Below the pieces are notes generated by a model that was not told where the DNA came from, did no database searches, and saw only the letters and a program-made list of their open reading frames with translations. The translations under genes were made by a program, and so were the position numbers. Source: Pseudanabaena sp. UWO311 (lineage in GTDB: Bacteria; Cyanobacteriota; Cyanobacteriia; Pseudanabaenales; Pseudanabaenaceae). Taken from it: DNA of 63,451 nt. The stretch covers positions 1 to 63,451 of the forward strand of contig NZ_SJEE01000030.1 in NCBI RefSeq assembly GCF_006937785.1. Direction: 5' to 3'. Below, piece by piece: positions 36,343 to 45,259 of this stretch; position 1 is the stretch's first letter, and the number at the start of each line of letters is the position of its first letter.

Positions 36343-37071
36343 CTAGCGATCGATTGGAATGTAAAATGCTGTGGATTTAGGACAGGTTCTAGTTTTAGAA
36401 TCACAAGGTCTAAGATATTCTTTTTGCCAAGAATAAGGAATTGAGAGTAAGTCTCTAGAACCAGTCATTCCCTGTCCGATAAAGAGCAGCAAAGCAAAAC
36501 AGTTAAGAATTATATGGATATTCCGCCAGCGATTTTGTTTATCCTTATAGATATCTTGAGTAATGGCAACTGAAATAATCATTAATATAGCCGCCGCAAT
36601 GCCATAGTAATAATGGGAAAAGAACCACTCACTGTCACGGCGAAACACTTCTGGCTGCGCCCCTAACACAATTAATCCAACGGATGTTAAAGCTGCAAAA
36701 ATATTTCTCCAGATTTTGACTTTTGCTTTAAACAAAAATGTGAATGCAGCAGTTGTAGCGATGAAAATAGCTACTACAGAAAAAGCTCGTAAAGAATCTT
36801 TGGAGAAGACATCATTTTTGAGAAACTTGGAAAAAATCGGATAAGCCATACCCAATAGGGCAACTCCTACGACTGAGATGCTCAACCAATTACCGATCGC
36901 TACATGCTCAGATCCTACAATTGGGGGAATCTTGCTTTTTTCGCCATCAATGACTTGCAAACGGCGCTGGCGAACTAACCAAGCGCGATTTGTGACAATG
37001 CCAATCAATGGAAACACCACAATAATTGCGATCGCAGGATGTACTAAAGCAAAAAAGTCTTCCAGTTCCAT
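36343..37071 (-). CDS. DUF4079 family membrane protein
   Basis: 242 residues with about six hydrophobic segments (about 8-27, 62-82, 97-114, 120-138, 152-170, 188-206). FALVHPAIAIIVVFPLIGIV at the start and the histidine in WFFSHYYYGIAAAILM near residue 153 resemble the cyanobacterial/plant DUF4079 family, a predicted b-type-cytochrome-like membrane domain of unknown function. The C-terminus has two cysteines (RPCDSKTRTCP), which is unusual. Preceded by a clear terminator of the neighbouring small gene. Confidence 0.78.
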   Translation of the reverse strand: MELEDFFALVHPAIAIIVVFPLIGIVTNRAWLVRQRRLQVIDGEKSKIPPIVGSEHVAIGNWLSISVVGVALLGMAYPIFSKFLKNDVFSKDSLRAFSVVAIFIATTAAFTFLFKAKVKIWRNIFAALTSVGLIVLGAQPEVFRRDSEWFFSHYYYGIAAAILMIISVAITQDIYKDKQNRWRNIHIILNCFALLLFIGQGMTGSRDLLSIPYSWQKEYLRPCDSKTRTCPKSTAFYIPIDR

Positions 37072-37146
37072 AGTCTTAATCCACGAATTAATATAGCAAT
37101 TTTCACATTAATTCTCTTCTTTGTACAAAGGATTTTTTCTGAAAGC

Positions 37147-37182
37147 AAAAAAGAGATGTCGGGATTTTCCGACATCTCTTTT
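37147..37182. terminator. Rho-independent terminator of the 93-residue gene
   Basis: AAAAGAGATGTCGG-GATTTT-CCGACATCTCTTTT just downstream (on the minus strand) of the gene ending at 37201. Confidence 0.8.
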
Positions 37183-37200
37183 ACAATAATTCCTGTAGGT

Positions 37201-37482
37201 TTAAGAAGCGTTAGCTACTAAGCGATCGCGTGAACTTGCATGATTTACTACATGGGGATAATCATGTTTCCATGTGCGTGAATGTAAAAACGTAGGCAGT
37301 TCAATTTTGCTAGTGGGAACTATGTCTATAGTCTGAGATTGACGCTGGATGTCCAAAGATTTAATAACATCTTGAGAATCATTTTCCAAGTCAGTCAAGA
37401 CCTGTAAAGCCAGATGGAGGTGCGCTTCTAGATATTTAATACGATTTTGCAATGCCGCAATAGTGGCTTCTTCGGTATTCAT
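37201..37482 (-). CDS. Small hypothetical protein with N-terminal coiled coil
   Basis: 93 residues. Residues about 3-45 form a leucine-heptad helix (ALQNRIKYLEAHLHLALQVL); the rest is polar and contains RTWKHDYPHVVNH. Family not recognised. It has its own ATG at 37482 and a strong terminator at 37147-37182, which supports a real expressed gene. Confidence 0.55.
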   Translation of the reverse strand: MNTEEATIAALQNRIKYLEAHLHLALQVLTDLENDSQDVIKSLDIQRQSQTIDIVPTSKIELPTFLHSRTWKHDYPHVVNHASSRDRLVANAS

Positions 37483-37565
37483 AATATAACCTCCATCAGT
37501 TGACCATTACTGATTTTTATTAGTCCAAATCTGTGAAACAGAGTCTAGTTCTTATCACCGTAAAT

Positions 37566-37587
37566 CATCATCCTACAAAAGGATGAT
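37566..37587. terminator. Short hairpin
   Basis: ATCATCCT-ACAAA-AGGATGAT in the gap between the divergent small gene and the disrupted sensor kinase; terminator or attenuator, undecided. Confidence 0.4.
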
Positions 37588-37691
37588 ACTCATACAGCGC
37601 CTTACAGATATTCTCATATAGCAATTTAAGGTTTTATGTTGATTGCATTTTATAATGACTTCAAGGTGTTTTTCTTGTTTACATAAATTGA

Positions 37692-40315
37692 ATCAACAAA
37701 TTCATAGCTAACTCTGAACGTAAAGTCTTAATCATTACTGACAGCTATGACGAGCTTGTTTATGGGAAGCTTTTACCATCTGCCGATACGAATATCATAG
37801 AGCATCGTCAAAATCGCTACCAAATTCACCAATGCGAATCTCCCTTATTAAAATCTTTAGAAATTTATCTTCAAGAAGATCCTGACTGCATTTTACTAGA
37901 CTGGGAGTTGCCAAATCTAGATAGGGAAAAGATTTTACAACTATTGAATTCCAAACAAATCCCTGTATTAATTTTGGTAAGTGCAGCTAACGAGGAATTA
38001 ATATCTCTGATTGAGCAAGATTATCAGGATTATTTAGTTAAAGAAACTCTCACTAAGGAATTAATTTTCTCTACGTTGCGAAATGCGATCGCCCAAAAGA
38101 AACAACAACAAAACCTCATTCACGATCGCTCAGAAGCATTGTTGGAAAAGCAAAATCGCCAGAAAGTGGAGCTATCTCTTCGGGAGAGCCAGCAATTTAT
38201 TCAGAAAATTGCTGATGCATCTCCCAATATTCTCTATCTCTATAACGTTCAAGAGCAGCGAAATATTTATTCAAGCCGCGAGATTTATGCAACACTTGGC
38301 TATACCCCACAGGAAGTTCAGGAAATGGGAGCCAATTTCTTCCTCAATCTCATGCATCCAGAAGACCTAGATAAAGTGGCTGCCAACTTAGCGTTGATTT
38401 GTGCTGCTGCCGATGGGAAAATCATTGATATGGAGTATCGGATGAGACACGCTAATGGAGAATGGCGATGGCTTTACAGTCGTGACTCCGTATTTAGTCG
38501 AGATGATCGCGGTGCAGTACTCATGAAAATTGGGATAGCGCAGGATATTACCGATCGCAAACTTGCCGAGATCCAAGTACAACAGCAGGCAAATCGCCAA
38601 AGCCTGATCAGTAGCATCTCACGGCGTATTCGCGCCTCCCTTAACCTCGAAGAAACTCTCAATACAACAGTTGCCGAAATATACCAAGTCTTGCAATCAG
38701 ATCGGGTTTTAGTATGTCAAATATATGCCAATAGGACAAGAGCCGTAATCGCGGAATCTGTCTCTCCTAGATTTGCTTCAATGTTAGATAATATCTACTT
38801 TGAAGGAACTCTTTCAGAAGAAATGTATGACAGTTACTTACATCGAGAAATATATTCTTTAGAGGATATTGAGACTGAATCTGTCCCACCTTGTTTGCTA
38901 GAGTCTCTCCAAGAACTTGAAGTTAGAGCCAAAGTTGTTGTACCTATTCTTCAGGATCAACAACTTTGGGGGATGTTGATAGTCCATCAATGCGATCGCC
39001 CTCGCCATTGGCAAGAATGGGAAATAGATCTATTACAACAACTATCTAGTCAATTTGCGATCGCAATTCAACAAGCTAGCGCGTATCAGCAACTACAGCT
39101 AGAACTACGCGATCGCCAACGTGCTGAACTGCTAATTCGTCAGCAAGCGGTTCGAGAGTCTTTGCTACATGATCTCATGCAGAGAATTCGTCAATCCCTT
39201 GATTTGCATACTATTTTTGATACCGCGACCCTAGAAATCCATCAATTCCTCCAAGCTGATCGAGTTTGCATTTACAAATTTACGCCCAACACTAATTTTA
39301 GTGATGGTGAATTTGTTGCTGAATCTGTAGTTGATGAATTTGATTCAGTTATCACATCTGAGCTTCATGAGGATCGCTTCGGGGAAGAATATGCCGAATC
39401 ATATCGTCTCGGTAATTTCAGGCTGTAGATGATATATACAATGAAGGGCTTACGCCATGTCATATTGATATTTTGGCATTGTTTCAAATTCGGGCAAACT
39501 TAATCGTTCCAATACTAAATGGGAATGATTTGTGGGGACTACTCTGTATTCATCAATGTTCAGCCCCTCGTCACTGGGAAGCAGAGGAAGTTAGCTTAGT
39601 TCAGCAAATCAGTAATCAACTAGCGATCGCGATTCAACAAGCTAGCCTGTATCAGCAGGTGCAGGAAGAACTCGCGGACAAAGAAGCGCTATACATGCAA
39701 TTAGCTAACGAACTGCATCAGAAAAAAGTGTTGCTTAAAGAAGTGCATCATCGGGTCAAAAACAATTTGCAAGTAATGTCTAGCCTTCTAAGAATGCAGT
39801 TTCGCAAAACCACCCCTGAATTAAAAATCTTGATTGAAGAATATCAAAATCGTATTCAGTCTATGGCGCTAATTCATGCCCAACTTCATAACAATGAAGA
39901 TCTTGCTAACATCAACTTCCGAGAATATATTTCTGACTTAATAGCTAATCTGTTTCAATGCTATGTCAATCATTCAGAACATATTGAATATAAATTGGAT
40001 GTTATTAATATTTTCTTGCCTCTAGAGCAATCAATTTCTCTAGGGCTAATCATCAACGAATTAATATCAAATACCTTGAAATATGCTTTTCCTAGTGGAT
40101 ATGGTGAAATCAATATTCAGTTAACGCAAGCTGAACATCAATATCATTTAATAGTAGCTGATGATGGTATTGGTCTCCCTCCAGACCTTGACTTAGCAAA
40201 CACAGAGAGTTTAGGTATGCAGTTAGTCAATAGCTTAACAGACCAACTTGAAGGAACACTTCTATATAATGGTGAGAAGGGAACGAAGTTTCAAGTGTTT
40301 TTTCCTGTAGTCTAA
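37692..40315 (+). pseudogene. Frameshifted REC-PAS-GAF-GAF-HisKA_2 sensor kinase
   Basis: One gene in two frames. The frame is open from 37692 and begins with receiver-like sequence (KVLIITDSYDELVYGKLL, then CILLDWELPNL), but no ATG, GTG or TTG occurs in it before 37908. Then PAS (about 38180-38560), GAF (about 38590-39080) and a second GAF broken at about 39420: a TAG follows LGNFRL, and adding one base restores VDDIYNEGLTPCHIDI into the second frame. The second part holds the rest of that GAF, the HisKA_2 box LLKEVHHRVKNNLQVM and an HATPase (ELISNTLKYAF, DDGIGLP). Two lesions favour a pseudogene; one could be a sequencing error. Confidence 0.8.
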
Positions 40316-40348
40316 AGTTTATAGCTGTCACTATATATAGTAATCCCT

Positions 40349-40395
40349 AAAATTAGTGAGAAAGAAACCCTTCGGGTTTCTTTCTCACTAATTTT
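40349..40395. terminator. Strong terminator hairpin
   Basis: 22-nt arms AAAATTAGTGAGAAAGAAACCC with a TTC loop, followed by TTTT; downstream of the disrupted kinase. Confidence 0.85.
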
Positions 40396-40536
40396 TACAA
40401 TCTCGTAAATTTTGTTAAGGGTTTTCTATGCCTTAGCATTGCTATATAATGTAGATCACAAACATAAAAATATAATTTATAAATATAGTTTAGAAGTTTC
40501 CTTTAGCAAGTGAAAATTGGGGGTATGACACTTATT

Positions 40537-40564
40537 ATAAGATAAGTATTTATACTTATCTTAT
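40537..40564. promoter_or_regulatory. AT-rich perfect palindrome
   Basis: ATAAGATAAGTA-TTTA-TACTTATCTTAT, 12-nt perfect arms, about 125 bp upstream of the response-regulator kinase start. It could be an operator; it has no GC stem, so a terminator is less likely. Confidence 0.45.
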
Positions 40565-40688
40565 ACATTTCTTTGACTTGTTATAAGAATGTCAACTTAG
40601 TAAATCTACAAAAGTCACAGACTCCCAATAAAATTTACTTTTTCGCTTGCATACTAGTAGATTTCTACTTATAAAAGAGGTCAGAATA

Positions 40689-41792
40689 GTGAGTATCCAA
40701 GTAGTAATAGTTGAAGATGAAAGACTTGTCGCGCAAGATATTGCCCAAGTACTAAGGGATGAAGGATATATTGTTTGCGCGATCGCTTCCGATGGGGAAA
40801 CTGCAATCAAAAAAATCTTAGAATTTTCTCCCGATTTAGTCTTGCTAGATATTCGGATCAAAGGAGAAATAGATGGTATTGATGTTGCCAAGTTCGTTCA
40901 ATCTTTCTGTGATATCCCCATCGTTTATCTGTCAGCTTTCTCAGATACAGAAACCTTAAAACGGGCTCAACTGACTACTAATCCGATGGGATATGTGGTT
41001 AAGCCATTTCGTAGTGAGCAACTCCTAACGACTGTCAAGATCTCCTTAACAACGCATAGCTCCAAACAAGATAAAAATCAAGAGTCACAGATCAAAAGCA
41101 AATTCCTCTCAATTATTAGAGATGAACTTCGCAACCCTCTCAATGCAATTTTAGGCTTCTCAGAATGTTTAAAAGAAGAGATGCTTGGCTCCGTTAATGT
41201 CGAGCAAGTAGAGGCTTTGCAAGTTATTAATAGTAGCGGCAATCATTTATTAAGACTGATTAACAACATCATCGATTTATCAATGCTAGAATCTGGGCAG
41301 TTTAATTTACAGCTTGGACTGATGTCTATCTCTTCAACCTGTCATGTTATTGTAGAACATATTCAAAAGAATGCTGTCAACAAGCAGATTTATCTTGAAA
41401 CCAAAATTCAAGATGATCTTCCCTTACTGCTGTTAGATGAACGACGTATTTTTAAGGTTCTAGTTGATTTACTTGAAAACGCGATAAAATTTACCCCAGA
41501 CAATGGACATGTTACTTTGGAAGTAATCCATGAACAGCAAATTGAGCAAAAGTCTTTTATTCGGATTGCCATTACTGATACAGGTATTGGTATTTCTCCA
41601 GAAAATCTTCATCAATTATTTCAACCCTTCAATCAAGCTGATACTAGTCTCAACCGTAAATATAGTGGGATGGGGCTGGGGCTAGCTTCTGTCAAACGAG
41701 TTATTGAATTGCACGGGGGCAGAATAGAAGCAACTAGTGAATTGGGTGTGGGAAGTTGCTTTACAGTTTATTTACCTTGTGGTCAAGCGTGA
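40689..41792 (+). CDS. REC-HisKA-HATPase protein with Asp in place of the phosphoacceptor His
   Basis: 368 residues from GTG 40689, which has a GAGG site about 9 nt upstream; a TTG at 40647 would add 14 residues. Receiver about 4-118 with phospho-Asp54 in VLLDIRI. HisKA-like helices about 130-200 align with the hybrid kinases at 2.5-13.5 kb, but SHELRTPLN is replaced by RDELRNPLN, putting Asp145 where the phosphorylated His should be. The HATPase (about 250-360) keeps ENAIKF, ITDTGIGIS and GMGLGLA. It is probably unable to autophosphorylate, so it may bind ATP as a pseudokinase or regulator. The stop lies 4 bp before a family I repeat. Confidence 0.85.
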   Translation: MSIQVVIVEDERLVAQDIAQVLRDEGYIVCAIASDGETAIKKILEFSPDLVLLDIRIKGEIDGIDVAKFVQSFCDIPIVYLSAFSDTETLKRAQLTTNPMGYVVKPFRSEQLLTTVKISLTTHSSKQDKNQESQIKSKFLSIIRDELRNPLNAILGFSECLKEEMLGSVNVEQVEALQVINSSGNHLLRLINNIIDLSMLESGQFNLQLGLMSISSTCHVIVEHIQKNAVNKQIYLETKIQDDLPLLLLDERRIFKVLVDLLENAIKFTPDNGHVTLEVIHEQQIEQKSFIRIAITDTGIGISPENLHQLFQPFNQADTSLNRKYSGMGLGLASVKRVIELHGGRIEATSELGVGSCFTVYLPCGQA

Positions 41793-41796
41793 TCCC

Positions 41797-41902
41797 TTAC
41801 AGGGCTTTGTACTCAAACCAGAACCAAGAAATTTTTTAAAACTGTTGCAAAGCAACAGTTTTAAAAAATTTCTTGTGGTTCATTTGATCGAAAATTGCTG
41901 TA
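41797..41902. repeat. Stem-variable palindromic element, family I, copy 2
   Basis: Ends TTACAGG and TTGCTGTA; left flank GGCTTTGTACTCAAACC, right flank CATTTGATCGAAAATTGCTG. The central hairpin AAGAAATTTTTTAAAACTGTTG-CAAAG-complement differs from copy 1 in both arms in matched fashion. Confidence 0.75.
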
Positions 41903-41960
41903 TATCTTTAATCAGTCAGGACGCGCTATAAAGTTTTAAAGCCAATGAAGGTAATGCTAA

Positions 41961-42482
41961 ATGATATTTGCGGTTGATGTTGATTATCGAAGTGGGAAGG
42001 CGGTAGCAGCAGGAATTGTCTTTCATGATTGGGAAGCCCATACACCTGACAGCACATTTATCACTCAAACCGATCAAGTTGCGGAGTATCAACCAGGCGA
42101 GTTTTATAAACGCGAGATGCCAATTATTTTGCTGCTTTTAGAAAAACTCCCCCAACTCCCCAAGATCATTGTGATTGATGGTTATGTCTATCTCGATCGC
42201 TATCAAAAAGCTGGACTAGGTTATCACCTATACAATGCACTGAATGCCCAAGCTGCTGTAATTGGCGTAGCCAAAAGTCGCTTCAAAGATATACCGACAG
42301 AAGCTGAGGTATTTAGAAGTGATAGTCATCGTCCACTATATGTAACTGCGATCGGTATTGAGGAATCTGAAGCAAGAGATTTGATTAAAAAAATGCATGG
42401 TAATCATCGATTACCGACAATGCTAAAAGCTGTAGATAGACTTTGCCGAGATTCTCTATTAATCCCAAATCCAAGCCTGTAA
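41961..42482 (+). CDS. nfi: Endonuclease V homologue (diverged, short)
   Basis: 173 residues. Endonuclease V cleaves DNA next to deaminated adenine. Family landmarks are visible: DVDYRSGKAVAAG at the start, EYQPGEFYKREMP, the metal Asp in IVIDGYVYLD, GLGYHLY, VIGVAKSRF, and GNHRLPTMLKAVDRLCRD at the end. It is shorter than the usual roughly 220 residues, and the canonical DGxGxxHPR segment is altered to DGYVYLDRYQKAGLG, so it belongs to a divergent branch. The last codons (PNPSL and stop) lie within the 42468-42523 palindrome. Confidence 0.75.
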   Translation: MIFAVDVDYRSGKAVAAGIVFHDWEAHTPDSTFITQTDQVAEYQPGEFYKREMPIILLLLEKLPQLPKIIVIDGYVYLDRYQKAGLGYHLYNALNAQAAVIGVAKSRFKDIPTEAEVFRSDSHRPLYVTAIGIEESEARDLIKKMHGNHRLPTMLKAVDRLCRDSLLIPNPSL

Positions 42483-42523
42483 GGTTGCGCCCATGCGGGG
42501 CGCAACCTTACAGGCTTGGATTT
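42468..42523. terminator. Palindrome overlapping the endonuclease V stop
   Basis: Perfect 26-nt arms AAATCCAAGCCTGTAAGGTT... around GCGCCC-ATGC-GGGCGC. It contains the last five codons and the stop of the upstream gene. Confidence 0.7.
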
Positions 42524-42560
42524 GTCTCTGCACAGGTACTTATAGATAAAATGACAACAT

Positions 42561-43199
42561 ATGGATACAGTATTATTCGATCTTGATGGAACTTTAACCG
42601 ATCCCAAAATTGGGATTACAACTTGTATTCAATATGCGCTCAACCAACTTGACTACGATGCACCAGAAACCGATCAACTCCTTTGGTGCATTGGTCCACC
42701 ATTGACAGTCAGTTTTGCCAAATTACTCCAAACTACCGATCAAATAATGATCGATCGCGCCATTACCCTTTATCGCGAACGCTTTGCCACAGTTGGTCTA
42801 TTTGAGAATGTTCTGTATCCACAAATTCCTGAGACTCTAAAACTCATTCGCGCCGCAGGCTATCAGACCTACATTGCCACATCCAAACCCCATGTGTTTG
42901 CTAAGCGGATTCTTGAGCATTTTGAGATAACTGCTCTGTTTGATGGCATTTATGGCAGTGAATTAGACGGCACTCGCAGCGACAAAGGAGAGCTAATTCG
43001 TCATATTCTCCTGGCTGAAAATTTGAGTCCTGACACAACAGTGATGGTAGGCGATCGCTCCCATGATGCGATCGGTGCTAAAAAAAATCAGCTATTAGCG
43101 ATCGGTGTTACCTATGGTTATGGCACAGAGGAGGAGCTCCGAATTCATGGAGTAGATTTGATTGCTAACTATCCTATGGAGATTACCAAATATTTGTAA
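42561..43199 (+). CDS. HAD-family phosphatase, phosphoglycolate-phosphatase-like
   Basis: 212 residues. Motif I LFDLDGTLTDP (nucleophile Asp), motif II TYIATSKP, motif III Lys near SDKGELIRHIL, motif IV VMVGDRSHDAIGAKK. An alpha-helical cap lies between motifs I and II (about 15-85), the HAD-IA subclass that includes Gph. Substrate not determinable; 2-phosphoglycolate or another small phosphate ester is plausible. A purine-poor leader precedes ATG 42561. The 3' side is bounded by a 69-nt palindrome. Confidence 0.85.
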   Translation: MDTVLFDLDGTLTDPKIGITTCIQYALNQLDYDAPETDQLLWCIGPPLTVSFAKLLQTTDQIMIDRAITLYRERFATVGLFENVLYPQIPETLKLIRAAGYQTYIATSKPHVFAKRILEHFEITALFDGIYGSELDGTRSDKGELIRHILLAENLSPDTTVMVGDRSHDAIGAKKNQLLAIGVTYGYGTEEELRIHGVDLIANYPMEITKYL

Positions 43200-43232
43200 T
43201 ACTATTGGGGCTTTGTTGTGCCATAGGCACAA

Positions 43233-43301
43233 TTGCCGTTAAACCCAAAAAGTTAATAGCGGCGCGAAGCGCCGCTATTAACTTTTTGGGTTTAACGGCA
43301 A
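43233..43301. repeat. 69-nt GC-core palindrome
   Basis: Perfect arms of about 33 nt (TTGCCGTTAAACCCAAAAAG...) around GCGGCGC-GAA-GCGCCGC; contains the AAACCCAAA arm motif seen also at 52192, 57690 and 62745. Confidence 0.75.
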
Positions 43302-43377
43302 AAGCTATATTTCGCTATATTTTATAGATGATATGCGATGATTTATAGCGTTATCGCATTCATTCCGAGGTTGTCCT

Positions 43378-44220
43378 ATGCCCAAAGCGATCGCTCAAGC
43401 AGATACTTTTCTTAAAAAAAAGCTGCTTGGCTCAACGGATTTAGCCGATTCTGAGAAGATTTTTGTCAAAAAAGATCAAGCTTTTTTTGTAACCGAATAT
43501 TGCCCTGATCGTAACCAACATCTTTTACTGACGCTTGCATCTCCCTTTACCGCTAAGGACGGCAAAGCCCAACTCCAAAAGGTCTATGCTTACGAGCCAC
43601 ATATCAAAATAGAAGGACAAGATCTCAATCAGCTGATCAAGTTACCAGTCAAATATTGCTCACAATTAGATAACGACCAAGCCATCTTTGGTCCTGGTTG
43701 GCGGCAGTGTAATACGACTAGCAACACCATGTTAGCTGACTATCTGCTATCTGGAGCCTTGACAACCATGGCGAAAGCGCAGGGATTTCCAGAACCAGAG
43801 TCAGTCTATATGCGACTAGTGGGCAAGTATGGAGATACGATTGATCATGATGCTCAAACATGGGCTTTAAAAGAACTTGGTATTGAGTCTTACTTTAGCT
43901 ACTCGCTCTCCGCCAAAGATATTTTATTATCGCTTAAAGCGAATATCCCTGTGGTGGTAGGATTTGCTTATAAAGGGAGCGGTCACATTTGTATTATCGT
44001 CGGGCATGATCCTACCCAGAAAGTATGGCTTGTTCATGATCCTTACGGTACTCGTCATGGCGCAAGTGATAGTTATGATGTTGGTGTTGGCGGTGCTTAC
44101 GATCCCTATAGCTACGATGTGATGCAGCAAATTTTTTGGGATAGCGGCGGTGAGTCTGGCTGGGGCAGAATTGTCACCAGCATTAAGGGCAAACCCACAG
44201 GTTTACCTTCGGGACTATAA
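43378..44220 (+). CDS. C39-like cysteine peptidase domain protein
   Basis: 280 residues, no signal peptide. The C-terminal domain (about 105-270) has the papain-like pattern: Cys111 in PGWRQCNTTSNTM and His203 in GSGHICIIVGHDP, with a following Asp/Asn-bearing VHDPYGTRHG. This is the peptidase C39-like family. The N-terminal about 100 residues form a beta-rich module (SH3-like or lectin-like, not identified). Proteins with this layout can be peptidases or amidases; the substrate is unknown. ATG 43378; HIP1-like GCGATCGC at codons 4-6. Confidence 0.75.
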   Translation: MPKAIAQADTFLKKKLLGSTDLADSEKIFVKKDQAFFVTEYCPDRNQHLLLTLASPFTAKDGKAQLQKVYAYEPHIKIEGQDLNQLIKLPVKYCSQLDNDQAIFGPGWRQCNTTSNTMLADYLLSGALTTMAKAQGFPEPESVYMRLVGKYGDTIDHDAQTWALKELGIESYFSYSLSAKDILLSLKANIPVVVGFAYKGSGHICIIVGHDPTQKVWLVHDPYGTRHGASDSYDVGVGGAYDPYSYDVMQQIFWDSGGESGWGRIVTSIKGKPTGLPSGL

Positions 44221-44233
44221 ACTCATCAAAAAA

Positions 44234-44311
44234 TTACAGCGCTTTGCGCTCAAACCCAAATCGATAAATTTTTTTTAAATTTATTCTGCTTCTTTTCGTA
44301 AACTGCTGTAA
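44234..44311. repeat. Stem-variable palindromic element, family I, degenerate copy
   Basis: Ends TTACAGC and GCTGTAA, left flank GCGCTTTGCGCTCAAACC as in copy 1, but the stem is shortened and imperfect. Confidence 0.6.
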
Positions 44312-44325
44312 TATTTTGCCTTGCT

Positions 44326-44482
44326 TTATAGGATGTTTGAGAAGTTTTGCTTCTGCCCCCCTAGCCCCCCCAATGCTGGGGGGAACCAGATTCAAGTCCC
44401 CCAGCATTGGGGGATTTAGGAGGCGAGAACATTGATTTTAACTGAAAATTTTGCGCGTATTGACTGCTCAAACACGCTCTTA
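44326..44482. mobile_element. MITE-like element, family A, copy 2
   Basis: Left end TTTATAGGATGTTTGAGAAG, right end TGCTCAAACACGCTCTTA; interior CCCCCCAATGCTGGGGGG and CCCCCAGCATTGGGGG inverted segments. The ends match copy 1 at 2154-2273 while the interior differs. Confidence 0.6.
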
Positions 44483-44528
44483 CAGGGCGCGATATTACAA
44501 CAAGATTTAATTGAGGTATTAAGGCATC

Positions 44529-45134
44529 GTGAGTATTTTAGAACCGAAGCAATTAGTTGAATCACTAGGTTTTTGGGGCGGGCATCTGGCAATTTGGTCA
44601 ATTATCTTTGCCGAATCAGGTCTATTTGTCGGGTTCTTTTTGCCAGGAGATTCACTTCTATTTGCCGCAGGTTTTTTGGCTTCGCAAGGTTTCCTCAATA
44701 TATTTGCGCTGATAGTTGGATGTTTTATCTGTGCAGTAGTTGGCGATAACGTTGGTTATGCTACAGGTAAGCGCTTTGGGCATAAATTATTCTCTAAAGA
44801 AGATTCTCTATTTTTTCATAAGAATCATATTGTCAAAGCCCAAAAGTTTTATGACAAGCATGGCAAAAAAACAATTGTCCTAGCGCGTTTTATGCCTGTA
44901 GTGCGCACCTTTGCCCCAATCGTGGCAGGCATCGGCAAGATGGACTATGCCACCTTCTTTAAGTTCAATCTACTCGGTGGATTGGTCTGGACATTTGGTT
45001 TATGTACATTAGGGTTTTTACTTGGCAAGAGTATTCCCGATGTTGACAAATATTTGCTTCCAATTACCTTAGCGATCGTCGTTATTTCAGTTGTCCCTTC
45101 CCTTTTACATTTACTGCCAGAACGCAAAAAATAA
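44529..45134 (+). CDS. DedA family membrane protein
   Basis: 201 residues, SNARE-associated/VTT domain. Visible: FLPGDSLLFAAGFLAS, GDNVGYATGKRFG, and the hallmark arginines in LARFMPVVRTFAP, with KMDYATFFKFNLLGGLVW. Five to six hydrophobic segments. Bacterial DedA proteins are proposed lipid-carrier or lipid scramblase-type transporters (undecaprenyl phosphate recycling) dependent on the proton gradient. The start at 44529 is a GTG (GTG AGT ATT TTA), as suggested by the alignment of the first residues. A long hairpin follows the stop. Confidence 0.87.
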   Translation: MSILEPKQLVESLGFWGGHLAIWSIIFAESGLFVGFFLPGDSLLFAAGFLASQGFLNIFALIVGCFICAVVGDNVGYATGKRFGHKLFSKEDSLFFHKNHIVKAQKFYDKHGKKTIVLARFMPVVRTFAPIVAGIGKMDYATFFKFNLLGGLVWTFGLCTLGFLLGKSIPDVDKYLLPITLAIVVISVVPSLLHLLPERKK

Positions 45135-45185
45135 ATAGAAATATAGCAAAGCGACACTTCTATTGAACTAAGCGTAATAAAAACT

Positions 45186-45240
45186 AAAACCCGAAAAGAT
45201 AAATCGCCCGCTGCGCGGGCGATTTATCTTTTCGGGTTTT
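45186..45240. terminator. Bidirectional terminator-like palindrome
   Basis: 26-nt arms AAAACCCGAAAAGATAAATC... around GCCCGC-TGC-GCGGGC, between convergent genes. Confidence 0.75.
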
Positions 45241-45259
45241 AAGTTGTCTTCTTAGCTAC

